Shown here: positions 22,911 through 36,256 of the stretch, one piece after another
How positions within the stretch are numbered: position 1 is the stretch's first letter
Layout: each line of letters starts with the position of its first letter
From: Gyromitra esculenta
Lineage: Eukaryota; Ascomycota; Pezizomycetes; Pezizales; Discinaceae
DNA length: 64,000 nt
NCBI GenBank assembly: GCA_038503075.1
Contig: JBCAML010000019.1
Span: forward strand, 992,001-1,056,000
Direction: 5' to 3'
Translations under genes and position numbers: made by a program
The notes under the pieces: generated by a model
The model's input: the letters and a program-made list of their open reading frames with translations, nothing else
The model's database searches: none
What the model was told of the DNA's origin: nothing

Positions 22911-25900
22911 AGTGAGAAATTCGTCCTAATGATGATACTCACTGATGATTGATTGAGTACTGGGTGAAAAAGATGAGAGGAACGGCGGCGAAGAGTCGAG
23001 ATAAAGGGGTTTGAGGGGCGACTAGCAACGGAGATGGCGAGCGAATGACAGGACGGGAAACACAAACGATACGGGAATAAGCCAAACAGCCCTCAGCGAT
23101 GGGTGCGGAGCCTCTCTATGCGTACTCCTTCTGCTCACCGTTGCTCTATCACTCTATCGGACTTTTTTTATGCACTGCGCGGACAGCGATACACAACAAT
23201 TGTCTCCACTGCTATTTGCTGGCTATGCGTGCAGAGCGTTCAGCTGTAGGCAGGGCCGATAGATAGACTACAGCCTGCCTGCTTTTCTTGCTTGCTGCGC
23301 GATATCCTCCTGGTGCAGATCTGTGGGTGGGGCCAAACAAACGGACTTCGTACCAGACCACTCAGAGGCAGTGCGATGAACGAGGAACGAGGAACGGACA
23401 GCCATCCAGCTCCCAACGTCCAGGTTTCTTTTGACGTCGTGATATGACGATCTTCGCCCGCTACGGCTGTCTGGTTGCGTCTGACGTTACGCACGTGCCG
23501 CGCCGAGAACCTAAACGTAAGCGAGTGTTGGGGTGGAACCTTCCCGTACACAGAGAGCCAGTCCCAGTCCCCAATCCCTCCCAGAGGGTGCCTTGTCTCG
23601 AGCCACTGCTCTGGCTAGCCCAGTGCCATCCGTGGGCTTCGAACCTCTTCGGAAACATCGACCGTCTCGCCGGTTAATCCCTATCGAGCTTCGAAAACGC
23701 GCTTTTGTTTCCGGATATTCAAACTTATCAATTACCCGCTAACGAGTGAACGATCGATCGAGATATCCAACAAGGCCCTTTTACCCAGCCTAGCCCAAGC
23801 TTTGGTGGTGAGAAAGTAACTGAGCAAAGCCTCGCATACCGGAAATAGTCCGGCTCGGGCCGTGGACAACCATCACCTGCCATATGGTTTGGGCGAGAGG
23901 TCTCGGTATCGAATACCACAGAGTATATCGAAAGATTGAAGTTTCAGATATAAGATAATCCAAGAATAGATTCCCATCTCTCTGGTCTTTCGGAGCAACT
24001 TGGTACCTTGGCTCAAATTACAGAAAGCGATAGGATGGATTCTTTTCGATGATACCCTACAATGCTCTACGTGTGGGTTTTTGATATTCTGGATATGGAT
24101 AGACTTTTCGTCGCTCCGCTGTGGAGAATCGAGCACCTTTCCGTATCGGCAAATGCCCTAGCCCGTACCTTTGCCACCCCATCTTCTAGTAGTTACTCGC
24201 GCCAGCACGGGAGCCCCTCGTCTTTTGCGGTAGTTTGAAAAAAGACTTCCCCTCCTGGTAGTCAGAAGCTATGGGTAGGTAACTACAATTTCTGGCAGGG
24301 TCACCGGTTCAGAACATCCCCTAGCAGAAAGACGATTTTGATAATGAGCATTTAAATCTGCACAGTGGAATTCAATAGCCGTCGAAAACGTGTAGAAAAA
24401 GCATAAATAAATGGTGCAGGGGAAAAGAAAGAAAAAAAAAACAGGGACGGGAAACCACCAATGACAAAGTTTAAGAAATCTGTGCCTTTTTGGAAAGAGA
24501 GCCTCTGGTCCGACTGGTCGATCTCATGAAAACCCTAACCCTTTCGCATTCCTTGAGATGAAACCAATTGGAAATTGGCCCGAAACTGCTGTTTTTTTGG
24601 CAACGGCATTTCATGCGGTCCTCCAAAAAATCTTGGATTCTCGCATGCGGAGCCGATTGAAGGAAAGGCCCCATCTCGCCACGTCCGCCTTGGTGGTACT
24701 CATCCGGTGCCCCCAAATTCCTAAGCTTGCGCACCGGAAATTATGATACCCCTCCCCAACCTCCAAAAAATAAATTATATTGCCACTTGTGCAGGATGTC
24801 AAGAAAATAGTCAGTGGGTTTGGTATGTACGCAAGCTCCTGCAGTCATTACGAATGGATACGCAGCAAGCACCATCGATTTCCCACGCGAAATGCCGTCT
24901 GCAACTGCAAACCGTGGAAGGCTCAGAGGGCTGGGCTGTAATGTTCTCAGCAAGGAGAGGAGGGAGATGTTTACATGCATCGCGCTACGATGGTGTATGC
25001 AGCACGATTGAAACTCAGACTGTCATTGATGAGGTCCGTTTTTCTCACTCAGTTTGCCAACAAGGTTAGACACCTCATGAAAATTATAATTTTATCACAC
25101 GTCATTGAAACACTGAGAAGGGTAGGATGTAGGTTATACCTTGTTCCCTTCTTGGAGAAGATTTCTTATCGATAGGTTCATCAGCTGGGCATCTCTTATC
25201 TATAGGTCCGAAACGTTCTCCCGTTTCGTCATTCACCTGTGTGCACAAAATCATTGGCTCCGCATAGAGCCTGAGGTGTCTTCTCCGAGCCAAAGCTGCT
25301 GAATCTATGTACTTCGTACATAGATTATTATTAGAGAGAGGGGAGGAGGAGGGGGCTCTGTAACCAATTTTGGAACTTTTCTTATTCCGGGTACCGGGAG
25401 AAGTCAGCAGAGATTTTGGCCTACCGATTGTGGTTAACTTAGCCCCTCATCCCGCCGGATGCTATGCTCACTTGTCGAATCACGTTTGACACGGCGCGGG
25501 TCAACTCCCATTACCTCAGGAATTTTGTTTTTCTGGCGGAAAGCCGGGAAGCCGGGGGAAACAATAATCCGGCAAGCACCCACCTCTGTCCAGGAAAGAA
25601 AAAGAAAAAGAAAAAAAAAGCTACTATAACGAACAGACAGCTGTTCCGCATCTGATCCGAGGGCTTTTCTTGGTCTGCCGACGAGAATAGGGTATAAGAA
25701 TCTTTGAGGGATAAGAGAGTATCAAGACATCATCGTAGGTTATGGATAGTTCGTTGGTAAAAGCTCGAGCTCCGACGATAGCAAGTACATACCACGCGGG
25801 AATCGATGATGCAGGTAAACTAGCTGGAGATCGTTGCAGAGATACATGTATCTACATGTACCCACTATGCCCACCCTATTCTTCACTTGGTAATCTATAT

Positions 25901-27943
25901 GAATGGCGAGGTTTCGTTTTCCCAGGCGAATCATTTCTCTGCTCTTTTCAAAAAGGGTGTCACTGCAACGGTAGAGGTCTTTTTCTCTTTGTAGATATTA
26001 CTTCTTTCCCAGAAATCGGTGGGTTGAAGAAGAGGGGAAAACATCTCGCTCGCTCGCTAAATGTACAAGCATGTACTTTTTTCTAAACGGGATTTGGGTA
26101 CGCCACCGTTCTCTAATCCGGGAACTGGAGAAAAGGCTGAATACAGTTTCGATTCTCGGTATGTCGAAAACTATTCATGTGAAAATGGAAATGATCTCAA
26201 GCAAGATCTAAGGAAATGACTACATGAAGTATTCTGCAGTTGGGGTATCTCCGATTGCGTGTGGAGCTATGCCGACAACGCCCCAAACGATTCGTACATA
26301 CGAGAACTACCGGAAAATTAAAGAATCCGTAATATAATAAGGCTCAAATTTCTCCGTTTCTTCGTAATGCACCTCTGCCTTTGAAAGATCACCCCGGATC
26401 GGTCATTCTGGTTGTGATCTTTGGACCGTTGACCATGAGTTGTTGTTTCGAAACGTTAGGAACATCGTCGAATACATTGCGAGACATGCAAGACACGCAA
26501 CGAATACGCATGGAAAAGATGCCGCCGAAATCAATATCGAACGTGTACATACGTAGGCCGCCTTGTAAACCAGCCTGAGTCTGAGATGGCATGGAGTGCG
26601 AAGAGTTGAAGTGCAGATGGGAAGAGGTTTATAACGCGCGAGTAATATAATGTAGTGCCGTGAAATTAATATTCAAAAACCGCCCGCGCCGCGCCGAGTG
26701 ATGCATTGCAAACCAAACCATAGCCTTACACATCGTCTTCTACCTCCTCAATCAGCGATGGCGGGCCCAAAGCACCCACATCTTTTAATTATAGCCCTTG
26801 CAGGATTAGCCAGCAGAGCTTATTTAGTTGTTCAGTAGTCTTCGGCTTCCAAACGGAAATGTGTTTATCACTGAGACATGCGTTATCCTGCTTTTTTTTT
26901 TTTACTACGCTGGCGATAAGAATCATGCCGTTATCGCTGCCGAGAGCGATTTTTTAGAAGGGCTTGAGTTGTTTAATACCTACGATTCGCTTCAAACCTC
27001 TAACCCCGATCTCGGATTTACATCCCGGAAGCAGTCCGTTAATGGAAGTGATTTCAAAAGTCCGAAGCCACCCGAGGGGATGAGTGCTGTCTAGAAGGAA
27101 GGAGGTGTTGAGCAATCTCGTAAATCCCATTCTAGAGCGGTCCCGCGCAATCGAAGATCTCCTGTAGATCTTCTGTACGAGTGATAAGAGTGTTGCAGTC
27201 TCGCTTGTCTGTCGCAGCTAAATCGCATGATATTTGGCGAGAACTTTATCGCGTTTGATGGAACTTCATGCGCCCTAAGTCGCGTCAACCAGAACTTCAC
27301 GTGACTTAAACTCGTTGTGATTTCTGAGAAAAGTGGCACACATCCCAACCCTAGAGTACTCGGCATTGTTTCACTCCGTCGGTGAAACACATGAGACTGT
27401 TTAAAATCTCTACCAAAGCAGGGAGACTAAAATAGCATAACAGGCTACCAATTCACTACATCCTGAAGCAAGGACGATGTTACCACCCAAAGTGGTATGA
27501 TGGCTTCAGAACTTCTACCCCCCCAAAGTTAGAATACTTATACATAGTCTAGATATGTGAATGACGATCTACTCCTGGTATATGAACAATGGGCTATGGT
27601 GGTCTAGAGCCTCAACATCATTTAATAACTACGCCTGGAATATAGTTTAAAAAATGAGAGTGTCACTTTTATCTACTCTTCGTTCAAAAACTAAATCATT
27701 TCTACGGATTTTATTCACTCTTTCACACTCCTTAAACAAGTACACCTTCAATAGGCCTTCTCTGATTTATCTAACCTAGCACATAACCAAAACCGATCTC
27801 CAGATCTCTCCAGCATCATTTACCTTGCTTTTTTTCATCTTAGTCAGCCAAAGACCAGCAAGTTTTAAACAACACTTGCCTGGCACAAATAAGTATTATA
27901 TATTCACGCAAAAAACTCTCTCAACTCCAGCAGCTCTCGCTAA
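22911..27943. other. Five-kilobase gene-poor stretch
   Basis: The first few hundred bases should hold the glycogenin promoter. The rest contains no gene I can support. Notable sequence: a perfect hairpin around 25301-25327 (AATCTATGTAC / GTACATAGATT arms), a purine run at about 25597-25619 and a T-run at 26892-26903. Around 27190-27380 the plus strand holds a weakly protein-like reading (LNRMIFGENFIAFDGTSC, a stop, LKLVVISEKSGTHPNPRVLG) that may be an unrecognised gene remnant. Confidence 0.4.
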
Positions 27944-28742
27944 ATGCTCCTTCCCAAAAGCCAGATCCTGGTGATCATAGTTTTTGCGTTCCAGCTAGCA
28001 GATTGTGCTACAATAGACATACCCAGCCCCGTAGGTATTAATATCTTCCAACTTTTCCCTCTAACCAGCATTAGCTTTTTCAATACACTAATAACGATTC
28101 TGTATCATAGGACTTCTCCGGGAAAAGTTTAGCAAGAAGTTAGGGAAAGGCCCAAGCATAATCTACTCCTCCTGTCATGCAAGAAACGCATATAAAGCCC
28201 CAGAAGCGATGACCACCATACCAGACTCATGCTCGGTGTCTGGGACATCACAAAAACTGATGACGAGCTAAAAACCAGATAGTGAAAGATGTCGGAGACG
28301 ACTGGAAACATATCGACTCACTGACTATTGGAAACGTACTAGCTATATGTATTTTGATGAGGATGTAGAAGCTCGCAGCTCTGGTGAATTCATCGAAGAG
28401 ATGGGGGCTAAAGTGCTCTCTGAATTCATACCGTGCAAAGAGAAATTCATCAGGACAATCGAAACCGGCTAGCCAACTTCTGGAAAACCTAATAAAAAGG
28501 CCTGAAACCGGGCTTGAACTCCAGAAAGCAGCGGTGAAATCGTTAGTAAAATCGACTAAAGGAGATGTAATAATTTTGTCAGCTTACGATGAATTCTGGA
28601 AGGACGAGGGCCCTTTCCGCATTGGAATGGTACGTTTAAGCAATCCCGTTCCTCGTCAATGGGCTAGCTAATACGATCTACGTTTCCTTAGCTCTGGGAC
28701 GTCGATAAGATATTCCAGGAGGTGCTGCAAGTAGTCGATTAG
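27944..28742 (+). pseudogene. Broken secreted-protein gene, family unknown
   Basis: Starts with a clear signal peptide (MLLPKSQILVIIVFAFQLAD, then CATIDIPSPVG). A good intron (donor GTATTA about 28035, acceptor ATAG 28110) leads in phase to LLREKFSKKLGKGPSIIYSS and CHARNAYKAPEAMTTIPDSC. Beyond this the coding sense continues but in changing frames: KDVGDDWKHIDSLTIGNVLA, then DEDVEARSSGEFIEEMGAKV, then LELQKAAVKSLVKSTKGDVI, separated by stops or shifts with no splice site to explain them. A final well-formed intron (GTACGT 28630, CTTAG 28691) joins FRIGM to LWDVDKIFQEVLQVVD and a TAG at 28740-28742. I read this as a recently disabled gene of about 230 codons. I do not recognise the family. Confidence 0.6.
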
Positions 28743-29613
28743 CCGTTTGATAATACCATTTCATTTTCGTCATAGTATTTCTTAATATCTGGATGTATAC
28801 TGTAGCTGTTCGATCCCCATTTTCAGTCATACACGTATCATCTAGATCTAGGTAGTTGGCGTGGTGATTTGAAAATAAAGACTGGGTAGGAAAAGCCCCC
28901 CCAATTCGGTCAAGTTGATCGACCACGAAGTAGTTGACCGAAAACTGAAAGAAATCATATCCGCTGAGGACTAAGTTCATATATTGAATGCACTCGATGC
29001 TCGCAATCGGCTTTACCACGTCATTCCAGGTGCCCCACTAAAAATTTCCCGTCCCAGAATCGTCAAAAAAAGGGTTCGTAAGCCCCTATCAGCTGCTTGG
29101 TCGAAATATGAATGTAGGTGGTAAGGAACGGCCACTTGCAATCATCAAATCCCTCCATCTCCCGGCCAAGCCTAGATTTTATAGGTTCTTAATCTTTCTC
29201 TTTCAACTGCCGGGCGCATTTTTTCTCTTTACGATCTTATACAGTTCCTCGATATGGCGCTAGTATGCGTGGTGAATACTAACTTCAATTGACTTTGCGC
29301 ACTTTCTTCCTCAAACCCCGACGGAAAAACCAAGCTCCGAGTGTTGGCGGAAAGGCTAAACACTTAGGTTAACCTGCTATCTTAACCTTCGGTGTGATGC
29401 CATCAGCCGGAAAATCGAGAGAGCTGTAATAGAAATTCTACTTGATATTTATTTACCCTACTCTACTTTACATACTATGAACGATATCCAGGGAAAAAGG
29501 AAAACCAAAATATGAAAACTGAATTAAAAAATTGCCGAGTTCGACTCACGCTCCCTAATCCTCAATCCACTTGATCAAAAAAGAAATGATGTTGTAAACG
29601 CTACTCATCCGGC
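28743..29613. other. Intergenic stretch with one unproven minus-strand open frame
   Basis: A 113-codon minus-strand open frame (29019-28678) overlaps the end of the broken secreted gene. It has no recognisable domain and no start context that convinces me, so I do not call it. The rest shows nothing. Confidence 0.35.
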
Positions 29614-32600
29614 TCATTTTTTTTCCCTCTCACCTCCGCTTTCATCTACATCAGCACTATTCTTCGATTCTTCGTTCCTCGAGGCACTTCCTAGCGTTAT
29701 ACTCCTTGATTTGCCTTTCTTCCTTTCACTCTCCTGCTCCTGCTCCTGCTCCTGCCCCTCCTCCTTAGTTTCCTCAATACCTCTTTCCTCCCCATCTAGC
29801 CCAGGTATAGGTGTAGAGCTACCCCCAGTAATTCTCTTAAACTCATCCTCGAATCCTGCTAGTGAATCTCCCACAGCCTTCCGAAGCTTATCCTCTTCTC
29901 TACTCAGCCTGCCCCCTGAAAACTGTTTCGGATTACCCCCAAAGATGCTGCGGTAGTCTCTCTCGAGCAGGTTGAAGATCTCGGCGGTGGTCTCCTCAAG
30001 CCTATTTTCCGCAACCTTGACCATATCTAATAACCGTCTCCTCACCTCTGCGGTGCTTTGCTCAAACATAGTTCGGTGAACTCTTTGCACATGATCCTCC
30101 ATGCCGTGTTTCATTCGAGCAAACGAACCTGGGCCGGCTTCACGTGTACAATATTCGTAGGCGGTGGCCATAACAGCTGCAATGACAGGAGTGAACTCGC
30201 GATTAATTTCCCTCTGGACTGTATTAATCTCAGCTGTGATATCCGTCGCAACACCTTTAAATACGTCTCCATATGTGTTCAGTTGGCCAGAAAGGACGTG
30301 AAGACTAGCAACACCCATTCCCATCTTTCTAGCACGTGTCTCAACTGCTTTGTGGAAGTTGGTGATGGCGTCTTTCGACAGCCTGAAATACTGTTGTAGA
30401 ACGGCGGGGAGGCGTCGAGAAAATGTCTTCTCCCAGTTCGATGCCAATATCTTGATCATAGGGTCCAACAATTGACCATTCATGTCGTGTTTTCCTGCTG
30501 GATGTCAGAATGCTTGTGTAGGCGAAGAAATGTCATTTCAAAAACGAACCTGTAGCATTAGAAAACTCCCCATTTCTGCGGCAGATAGCCTTATATGTGG
30601 CCCAATAATAACCACCCTTCGTATAGTCCTCACGGTTCTAACGCATTGATCAGTACGTAGTCTATGTCGATTTTTCTCCCTTATGAATGAATGGGGCAAA
30701 ACATACAACTTTGTAGCCCCATTTCTCTGCCGTAGCAAGCGCAGAATTGGCAGCAGCGTCAATAGCAGCGCCTATATCACTAGCTGTCAGTCTTCAGCAA
30801 TTTTTCTCAAGTTCCATGCGAGCATTTCTTACCATATTGATCGAATATATTATCCACCAACTCCAGCTTTATGTCATTGACCGTCTGCAAGATAATCTCG
30901 TCCAAATTTTTATCCAGCTTCTTAAATTTGTCTTCTAGCGTGCGAGCTTCCTTCGATTTCTGAACATCAGTCAGATGACTGGCTGTTCCATCACTCGTGC
31001 TCCACAGACTCAGCGAGTTGCAGAGCTGGCTTAGACTAGTCAAGAATCGTTTAGCGGACATTGCTCTCCCTTTCTCTGTAAGCTTCGTACAATGAGCCTG
31101 TAACGCAGGAATCCCCGTCTGGTCGATATTTTCAAAAACTGGAGGATCGCCGTCTTTCCTCAACCTGCCCTTTAGCTTCTGGTAACCTCTGCTGCTGACG
31201 CAGAACACAGGGAGCTGATTCGCAACTTCTGTATAATCTCGAAGTTGTGCCTCGGGATCGAAGTTCTCGCCATCAGCATCCTCTGCTGCCTCGCGATCAA
31301 GCTCCTCTAACCCAGATGCGAAGTCGTTTTGGATGGCGCCGGTTGAGTATTTATTGCGAGCCAAGATACAGTAGGACGCGATTTTATTCTCGATCTTCTT
31401 GATCTTCTTGTCGAGATCACTGACCTCAGCCCTGACTTCCAAAACCTGCTTGGTAAGTTTCTGTCTTTCCTCTCGCCCTGACTTCTTCGTGGCTCTGAGT
31501 TCTTCAATCTTGCTATTAATATCTTTGATAGTAAGAGGCATCCTATTCTCTTCAACTTCATCGTTCTCTTTATCGCTCTCGTTATCGCTGATTTCCTCAA
31601 CTTCACCATCCGAGACAATGAAATCAGATTCAGAGTCCGAGCTGCGCTTAGATTTCTTAGATTTCTTCCCCTTCAAGTCTTCCCTTTTCCGCTTCTTTGA
31701 TTTCTCCTCTACTTTCTTCGACTTGTCTTTTGGGGCGTAAACTTCATCACCCGCCTCGCATTGGTCCTTAAGTTCTTCATACGTCGTCAGAAGCTCATCG
31801 ACTTCTTCTTGAGCATCCATATAGATTCTCTTCGCCTCTTGAAGATTCTTTAGTCTCTGCTTCTTTTCGGACCTTACTCTTTCGAGTTCGTCGAGTTCGT
31901 CCGTCTCTGCTCCGAGTTCCTCATCGAGGTTCAAACTGAGCATGGCTTCAGAGACACTAATATCGTCACTCTTTGAGCAGATGAAGGAAACGGTCGAAAA
32001 GGCACCGTCCATCAACAGTTGGCGTCGGAAGGACTCGCCCAAAAGTTTGTGGGCACTCTTGTCGTCTACAGCACGGGTGATTGGGGCAACAATCCACAGC
32101 CCAGTACATTCTACATTACATTGGTGTTAGATTCTTTTTTCATCCGGTATTTTCTAGCATTGGATGAAACCTACTCTGCATGTAAGACTCAGCGACTGCT
32201 GCACGTGCCGCATTTGCATCGTGTACACCTGGCAAATCAACAATGACCGCACCAGTAGCCAAGGTTGGCGATTTGACGTAGAGCCTATAAAAAGTCAGTC
32301 TAAACTCTCATAAAAATCCCATGGCAAACTACATACTTAACAACTCTAATGAGTGGCCAGTACTCCATCTCTCTTGCCTTCTTTTCGCGATCCTGCTTCT
32401 CCCCCATGGACTTCTCATTGCTGTCGACGAATTTTTGCAGCTTTTTATAGAATCGAAGGGAATCCGTTTCGCTGATTATCCGATTTGTCCCAAGGATATT
32501 CTTGACTGATGACTCCCCAAGAAGGCTCTCTACTGAGGCCTTTCCGAGCATTTCCTTTGTCTTCTTGGGGTAAACAGCCTTGATCTTGGCCCACGCGATT

Positions 32601-34299
32601 CCTGCTTCCTATTGAAATAGTTAAAACTTCATGGATCTTCTCAAAGTATAGAGAACTTATACTTACACTATCAGGGGATATTTTGTTCTTCACTTCGCCA
32701 GACCCATCCATTAAATCCTGAAACAAAACTTGGAGTTCCTTCTCCCATTCTGCAGCAGAGATAAATTCAATGCTTGCACGATATGGATCGTCGTTTTCCT
32801 TATTATATGAGATCTCGGTGACGACTGCCGTACACGCACGCATACAATTTGTAGGCACCAAGCGCTCCTCCTCAAGCAACGCATTAATGACGCTACTCTT
32901 GCCAGCTCCGGTATTTCCTACGACACCGACAATTGTCCTCTGGTACTGTGCCTGTTTCTTAATATCTTCTATCTGTTTCGTCCAGGTTTCGACATCCTCA
33001 AGAGAGCTTCCTCCTGAAGTTAAGGCATTCTTCAGTCTATCCAAAAGCGACAAACCGTTCTTGATACCCTTCTCAAGAGTGTCCATATCGGCATCCTCGA
33101 ATAGGTGCTGCAGCTGAACATTTGAGGCGATATCCCGCTTTTGATCTTCTTCGTCCTCGTCCGAATAGTCATCTTGCATATCCGCGGGGCCACCCATATC
33201 GCTGCCCATCTCCTGGTCTTCATAATTCGCTGGCTCGTGCTTAACTAGCTCGTGCTTAACTAGTTGTGGTTGAGGAGCCTGATTTTGAATTGGAGGATAC
33301 TGATTCGGGACAAATGGTGGCTGTATTCCATTTGCGTGTATAATCGGAGGATATTGATTCGGAACGAATGGTGGCTCCATAATGGGAGGATATACCATCG
33401 AGCCGCCCAGCGGAGGGTGTTCATGTTTGATTCCATTAACTGGAGTTCCTGGGATGCCATTCCTTTCGACGTAGCCTGCTGAATGAGTAAAGTGGTTGAC
33501 TGGTTGCATATGTGGCGCAACGATGGGAGGATAAGGTCCTAAAGGTCCTGGCTGTGGATCACTTTGTGCAACAGTATTGATTTGCTCTGTTTTTATCGGA
33601 ATAGCTGCTGGTAACGGCACTTTCTTGGTGGGGTCAATCTATCAAGTAACGGTGTTGAAGATTAGCAAACAGCTTCCAGGTAGCTAGGGAAGTGTAGCGA
33701 GTCGAGCTCCGGAATATGAGCTACCACAGCTCTTATATAGATGTGACTCGCCACTCCCTCAATTAGTCAGTTGGTGTGGGTACAAATAAATAAAAACTGA
33801 CCACTCTGGCTGACAGCAGCACTAAATTGTCTTGATCGATATTCAGAAACCCAATATTGTTGGCCATTTGAACAGGGACTTCTCGAAAGAACAATTTCAG
33901 TTCTTGCGAAGGAGAGATTTCGTTGGCAAATGTTTTAACGCAGTTTTTATGGACGACAGATAACGTCGTTTTCTATGAAAATCTATCAGTGACTTGTAAA
34001 CTACTGAAAAATTAAATAAAACTAAAAAAAAAAACCCCTGGGAGAAAATCTTACAGCACTACAACGAAGCCAAAGAAAGTCTTCATCGTCCAATTCATCG
34101 ATATCGACCTCCTCATCGTCTCCAGGTTCACGAAACACAGCAACTGTGATTGTGTTGGGTTTTGATTCTGGTTTAACTTCTAGCGCTTTCGCACGAAGTG
34201 CACTATGCAGACCCAGCAAAGATGTCAGTACCAGCAACTAAAACGAATTTGGTAGGAAACTCAGACTAACGCGTTTCTTTGCAGCTCTGCTGAAGCCAT
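29614..34299 (-). CDS. Dynamin-like nuclear GTPase, SLIP-GC-like fungal family
   Basis: Large P-loop GTPase of the dynamin-type superfamily, similar in layout to animal nuclear GTPase SLIP-GC; the cellular role in fungi is not established. Proposed exons: 34299-34267, 34237-34055, 33972-33802, 33638-32667, 32608-32337, 32284-32175, 32110-30833, 30783-30707, 30616-30550 and 30494-29614, about 1347 aa. G1 is GNTGAGKS (about 370-377), G2 lies in RACTAVVTEI, G3 is DLPGVHD and G4 is CSKSDD. Between G4 and the C-terminal helical part lies a coiled coil with Lys-rich nuclear-localisation-like clusters (KKVEEKSKKRKRE, KGKKSKKSKR) and acidic Ser runs. The N-terminal third is Pro-rich with a repeated PPFVPNQYPPI. 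The last 290 residues are helical and end in a charged tail with a QEQEQEQE run. The first exon and one acceptor (30616 or, 12 bases earlier, 30628) are uncertain; the GTPase exons are secure. Confidence 0.85.
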
Positions 34300-35698
34300 T
34301 GATGGAGCTCGTGATGTGGAGTAAAGACACGAAAGCGCAACGCGCGGGAGAAGGTGGGAGGAGACGCGATCGAAATTGATTCCATGCCAACATCTTGGCA
34401 GCCTCTCGAGGGCTTTGTGACGTCCTTAGCGCGTCAGAGCACTCGAAAAGCTTGGACCTCTCTGCAACAGGTCGGTTTTAGGCCCGTCCATCAAACCCGA
34501 TAAACGCTATTTCGAATTTATGACATTTCCGGGCAGACGAAAAGGTCGCTAAAATACCCGAATGGAGAAGAAACTCGCTTAAGGGTTTGACGCGGGATAC
34601 AACCGCAGATCCAACGGATCCAGAGCACGTGTAAAGTGAGAGCAGCGGCAAATAAAATATCGTCACATCGTGATCTGTCAGTCTTCAGAAGAACCAAACC
34701 GATCGAAAGTTACGAGCAGCACTGCCTGCCTGCCCGCGCATGCACAAGGACTGCAGGTTGACGCGGGGAGAATATTTTGCAGATTCCGAATAGATAATCT
34801 TTCCAGAAGGCGAGTGATACCCAGTGAACGCTTCCCACACCGCGGTACTGGGGCATGCACTGATTGGCGCGGGCCGCAACCCCTGCCAGGTTCGGCTGGA
34901 TGCGGCGTCACACGACAGCTGCCCGCTTGCGGCTGCAGTTTCCAAGTCTCGCTCGTATAATTAGTAGGAACATTCCGCAGCTTTCCAACAGCTTCTGGAA
35001 ACTTCTCAATTCAAGAGCCACCTTGTGTGAGTCAGTGACGGCAATTTACTCTGCAAAACCTGCCCGAACCCATCCTTTGATAGAGGAGTAGCGACGGCGA
35101 CGGAGGTGGCGGTTGACGATCCGTGGCTACTTGCGGGTCAACCCGGGCAGATCGATGGCAGAAGGTGCATACTGCCATGCCTCGTTGTATCGTACACAAA
35201 TAATCTTCGATATCTGCAGTAAATTATTAAAAGCAAAATTTAGTTGTGTGATTGGGCCAGGCAGAGTAATATTTTCAATTAACAAAGTGATGTCACATAA
35301 GCACGAAACCAAGAGACCGTTTCTTCTCCTGTGGAGTACTAGAGCTGCAGAGGCGAGAACACAACTAGAGTACAGCAATACCCCACGGATACCCCACATA
35401 CTCAACCCGTTCAAAACAGAATACCCACATCCAAGCAAGCTAGATAAGGTACCTCGGTTCATCGATATCGTGCCAGGGAGTAAAACTCGTCTAATACCGT
35501 AAAGTCACCGTAACACAACCTATACCTGGAAATCACTTCAAAGGCCAATTCAAAACTAGCCGGCCTAGGCCAGTTCATTACTACTCATATGTAAATCTTG
35601 CAAGGAATTTTAGGTAGCCATCCGCAGCCTTTTGCCAACTAAAAGGTTTGGAATTTAAGATATATGTATCTTACTTCCCGATACAGACTTCCCCGGTC
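34300..35698. other. Intergenic stretch, no gene seen
   Basis: This lies upstream of the dynamin-like GTPase and should include its promoter. Open frames on both strands (about 34670-35500) overlap each other and lack known motifs. Confidence 0.4.
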
Positions 35699-35700
35699 TA

Positions 35701-35824
35701 ATGGTGGAACCAGTCAGTTGGCGGATATGGAGAAAACTTGGTAGCAACGAACATGAAACCTTGAACCTCTGTCTGGGGATTGGGCTAGCCAGCTCCCTAT
35801 TTGCCAACTGACCAATTCCGCCAT
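35701..35824. mobile_element. MITE-like inverted-repeat element C (124 bp)
   Basis: Terminal inverted repeats of about 32 bp share the consensus ATGGYGGAAYYRGTCAGTTG followed by GCRRATAKGGAG. TA dinucleotides flank both ends (35699-35700 and 35825-35826), as expected of Tc1/mariner-type or other TA-targeting non-autonomous elements. There is no coding capacity. Confidence 0.75.
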
Positions 35825-36256
35825 TAGGCCTGAGATGTCTGTACCCTCTCCCGCAGGTGTGGGGGGCCTTGGTTTGGTTGATAACCCCGGAATAACCAGG
35901 GGATCAAGATTTATGGCCACTCGGAGGATGAGATATCCAGCATATGAAAATCGTTGACCGGGATTCAAGCCGTTCCGATTTTTGCCTCCACCCGAGTATA
36001 TGGGGGCCGACGATGGATGGAATGGACGAGAATTAACCTGAATGGATATAGGCGAGACCTTCGTGACGGTGGACAGCACCAAGTGAGTTTGTGTGGTTCA
36101 AATAAATGCTGGTACCTTTTCTACAGACTAGTCTATTTTGGATCTGTTCAGCCTTAATCTCATATCTTGGTTAGATCTTGGTTAATAACAAGTTATGCAC
36201 TAGGTTTTAGGCGAAACCTTAACCGCTCGGCTACTAAGTTTGGTTCCGGGTATGTA

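Noticed and set aside
27091..27390. Minus-strand 99-codon open frame and a weak plus-strand coding remnant
   Set aside because: The plus strand reads slightly protein-like (FDGTSCALSRVNQNF) but has stops and no family match; not enough to call either strand.
28678..29019. 113-codon minus-strand open frame
   Set aside because: Overlaps the end of the broken secreted gene, has no recognisable domain and no supporting splice or start context.
29711..30399. Plus-strand open frames opposite the dynamin-like GTPase 3' exon
   Set aside because: Low-complexity Ser/Pro shadows of the charged tail on the other strand.
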